Assembly: GCA_019873685.1 (NCBI GenBank)
Contig: JAIOAT010000017.1
Span: 1-64,000 of the forward strand
Length of the DNA: 64,000 nt
Reading direction: 5' to 3'
Source of the DNA: Chloroflexota bacterium
Lineage (GTDB): Bacteria; Chloroflexota; Anaerolineae; Aggregatilineales; Ch27
Shown here: one piece after another, positions 62,558-64,000 of the stretch
Layout of the letters: every line of letters starts with the position of its first letter
Numbering within the stretch: position 1 is the stretch's first letter
Translations under genes and position numbers: made by a program
The notes under the pieces: generated by a model
What the model saw: only the letters and a program-made list of their open reading frames with translations
Told to the model about the DNA's origin: nothing
The model's database searches: none

Positions 62558-63595
62558 ATGCAAATCAAGGGTACGAACAGACTGGCTAAATCCCTGGGGC
62601 TGATCCTGGCAGCAGCGCTGCTGCTGACCATGCTGCCGCCCCGGAGTGCCCAGGCGCAGGGTAACACGGCGGTTGGCACGATTGTCAACGCCTTTTATCT
62701 GAATGTGCGCAGCGGTCCCGGCGTCAACTACCCGGTCGTGCGGCGGCTGGCTTACGGCGATGTTGTCACCGCGATCGGGCGCAACCAGACCACCACCTGG
62801 GTGCAATTGCAGGCGGATAGCCCGCAGTGGATCAACGCCTACTATCTGGCGACGACCGGTTGCCTGCTCTGCCTGCCGGTGAGCACGGCGGTCGGCGATA
62901 CCTCCGGCGGCACAGCGACCAACCTGGCCGCCATCGTCACCGGGGCGTATTACCTGAACACCCGCACCGGCCCGGGCGTTAACTACCCGGTGCATCAGCG
63001 GCTCTCCCGCGGGCAGGCGCTGACCCTGATCGGGCGCAATGCCGCCGGGACGTGGGTGCAGATTGCCTCCGGCAGCGTGGAGTGGGTGAACGCGGCTTAC
63101 CTGACCATCTACGGCAACCGTTACAGCCTGCCGGTCAGCACGGCGACCGGCCAGCCGCCAGCGCCCACGCCTATCCCGTCCGATCCATACGTGGCGACGG
63201 TGATCAACGCCAGTTACCTGAACGTGCGCAATGGCCCCGGCCCCGGCTATGCCATTGTCCGGCGGGTGGTGCCGGGTGATCAGTTCCGCCTGATCGGGCG
63301 CAATCTGGATGGCTCGTGGGTGCAGCTGCAACCGGTCACCGCCAGCCAGGAGTGGGTGAACGCCCGCTATGTGCGCACCAATGGCGGCATGATTGCTTAC
63401 CTGCCGATCACCAGCGCCACCACCCCCGGCCCGGTCACCCCACCGCCTGCCACACGCACGCATGTCGTCCAGGCTGGCGAGACGCTCTACCGCATCGCCC
63501 TGATGTACGGCGTCAGCCTGCCGGTGCTGGCCGCCTATAACGGCATCTACGATTACAACCGCATCTATGTCGGGCAGGTGCTCGTTATCCCCTAG
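62558..63595 (+). CDS. Secreted protein with three SH3b repeats and a LysM domain
   Basis: Product of 345 residues. Signal peptide ends near AQAQG. Three SH3-type-3 repeats (about 38-105, 125-190, 208-275), each with YLNVR or YLNTR, SGPGVNYPV-like and WVQL or WVQI, then a C-terminal LysM domain (about 300-345) with HVVQAGETLYRIALMYGV and IYVGQVLVIP. These bind peptidoglycan; no hydrolase domain is present. Start ATG 62558 after GAGGGGG. Confidence 0.92.
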   Translation: MQIKGTNRLAKSLGLILAAALLLTMLPPRSAQAQGNTAVGTIVNAFYLNVRSGPGVNYPVVRRLAYGDVVTAIGRNQTTTWVQLQADSPQWINAYYLATTGCLLCLPVSTAVGDTSGGTATNLAAIVTGAYYLNTRTGPGVNYPVHQRLSRGQALTLIGRNAAGTWVQIASGSVEWVNAAYLTIYGNRYSLPVSTATGQPPAPTPIPSDPYVATVINASYLNVRNGPGPGYAIVRRVVPGDQFRLIGRNLDGSWVQLQPVTASQEWVNARYVRTNGGMIAYLPITSATTPGPVTPPPATRTHVVQAGETLYRIALMYGVSLPVLAAYNGIYDYNRIYVGQVLVIP

Positions 63596-63633
63596 CGCGG
63601 AACGCGAGCGCCTGAACCAGTAGCAGAAACAGA

Positions 63634-63662
63634 CGGGGCGGGTCACACGCGGACCCGCCCCG
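63634..63662. terminator. Convergent hairpin after the SH3b/LysM gene
   Basis: 11-bp perfect stem CGGGGCGGGTC (63634-63644) with GACCCGCCCCG (63652-63662), 7-nt loop. No clear T-run. Confidence 0.6.
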
Positions 63663-63679
63663 CTGGCTTCCTGCCTTAT

Positions 63680-64000
63680 CTATCGCGTCCGCAGGATGGC
63701 CCGCACCGGCCCGCCGCAGACGCCCGCCAGTTTGAGCGGCAGAGCGATCAGTTCGTACTCGCCGTCCGGCACGCCGCGCAGGAGCAGGTTTTCCAGCACG
63801 GACAGCCCGCGCGCGAACAGGCGGTGGTGCCCCGGCAACCCATCCCCGCCGAAAGCATCGACGGAGGGCACATCCAGGCCCAGCAGGATGGCGCCCTGAT
63901 CGGCCAGCCAGTCGATCAGCTCCGGCGTCGGGTAAGGGAAGGCCGGGTCAAAGCGCTCATCAGGCACGTCACTGTACCAGGTGTGCAACAGGACACGCTG
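63680..64000 (-). CDS. Cyclase/kynurenine formamidase-like protein, C-terminal part (truncated)
   Basis: The frame runs off the right edge. The visible C-terminal 107 residues show RVLLHTWYSD at the edge, ILLGLDVPSVDAFGG and EYELIALPLKLAGVCGGPVRAILR, which matches the end of the cyclase family (kynurenine formamidase, arylformamidase). The metal-binding N-terminus lies outside the window, so the activity is not confirmed. Confidence 0.8.
   Translation of the reverse strand, partial: QRVLLHTWYSDVPDERFDPAFPYPTPELIDWLADQGAILLGLDVPSVDAFGGDGLPGHHRLFARGLSVLENLLLRGVPDGEYELIALPLKLAGVCGGPVRAILRTR

Overview
The window is high-GC chromosomal bacterial DNA with dense housekeeping genes. No phage, IS or CRISPR was seen. 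Best guess is a member of Chloroflexota (Anaerolineae-like). This is inferred from stand-alone Elp3, a PPOX/F420-type flavin protein, many GT-C type membrane proteins, GH2 beta-mannosidase, secreted PPC-repeat and SH3/LysM proteins and a CYP51-like P450. No rRNA is present to confirm it.

Layout. 0-4.8 kb: end of an MMPL/RND-type exporter, phosphoglucose/phosphomannose isomerase, an epimerase, a PPOX protein, a GNAT and a small STAS-like protein. 4.9-6.0 kb: an EVE-like reader domain fused to a PD-(D/E)xK-like nuclease, probably a modified-DNA restriction or defense protein. 6.1-8.0 kb: divergent folate genes folE / folB-folK around a possible operator. 8.1-11.3 kb (minus): rpsB, tsf and pyrH plus a GNAT, with terminator-like hairpins before rpsB and after tsf. 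11.5-13.8 kb (minus): ECF sigma, secreted alpha/beta hydrolase, zinc anti-sigma. 14-17 kb: TlpA-like thioredoxin, OsmC, Elp3. 17-23.6 kb: large GT-C-like membrane proteins, a lipoprotein and a zinc-ribbon protein. 23.6-24.8 kb: response regulator and gatC. 25-27.3 kb: frr-uppS-cdsA behind a consensus promoter. 27.4-34.1 kb: beta-mannosidase, ferritin-like protein, chitosanase-like protein, hexapeptide acyltransferase, HDAC-family deacetylase. 34.2-36.5 kb: two paralogous ABC-2 permease-like proteins and a small basic membrane protein. 36.7-38.1 kb: lepB, a methyltransferase and tRNA-Gly(GCC). 38.3-40.8 kb: SigK/RskA-like pair, pterin carbinolamine dehydratase, GAF protein. 40.9-47.3 kb (minus): amidohydrolase, class V aminotransferase, membrane zinc-ribbon protein, methyltransferase, double-thioredoxin protein, small membrane protein. 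47.6-56.6 kb: serine hydrolase, orphan ABC permease, LiaF-like protein, fhs, MFS transporter, CYP51-like P450, kbl. 56.8-63.6 kb: three large secreted repeat proteins. The right edge cuts a cyclase/kynurenine formamidase-like gene.

How the parts fit: folE, folB and folK make the pterin half of folate; fhs loads formate on tetrahydrofolate and kbl links threonine breakdown to glycine, so one-carbon supply is well represented. frr/uppS/cdsA, rpsB/tsf/pyrH, gatC, lepB and tRNA-Gly are core functions. Two ECF sigma/anti-sigma sets, a response regulator and a GAF protein give signalling capacity. Clear promoters (tRNA-Gly, lepB, frr) follow TTGnnn-17-TAnAnT, and a recurring TAyAaT box lies about 30-60 nt upstream of many start codons. 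The strongest leads for novelty are the EVE-nuclease fusion, a dispersed AGGCCAGGAGG-type intergenic repeat family, the sigma-hydrolase-anti-sigma arrangement, the rpsB leader terminator, the CYP51-like P450 and the secreted repeat-protein cluster. All functions are read by eye from sequence; no database search was run.
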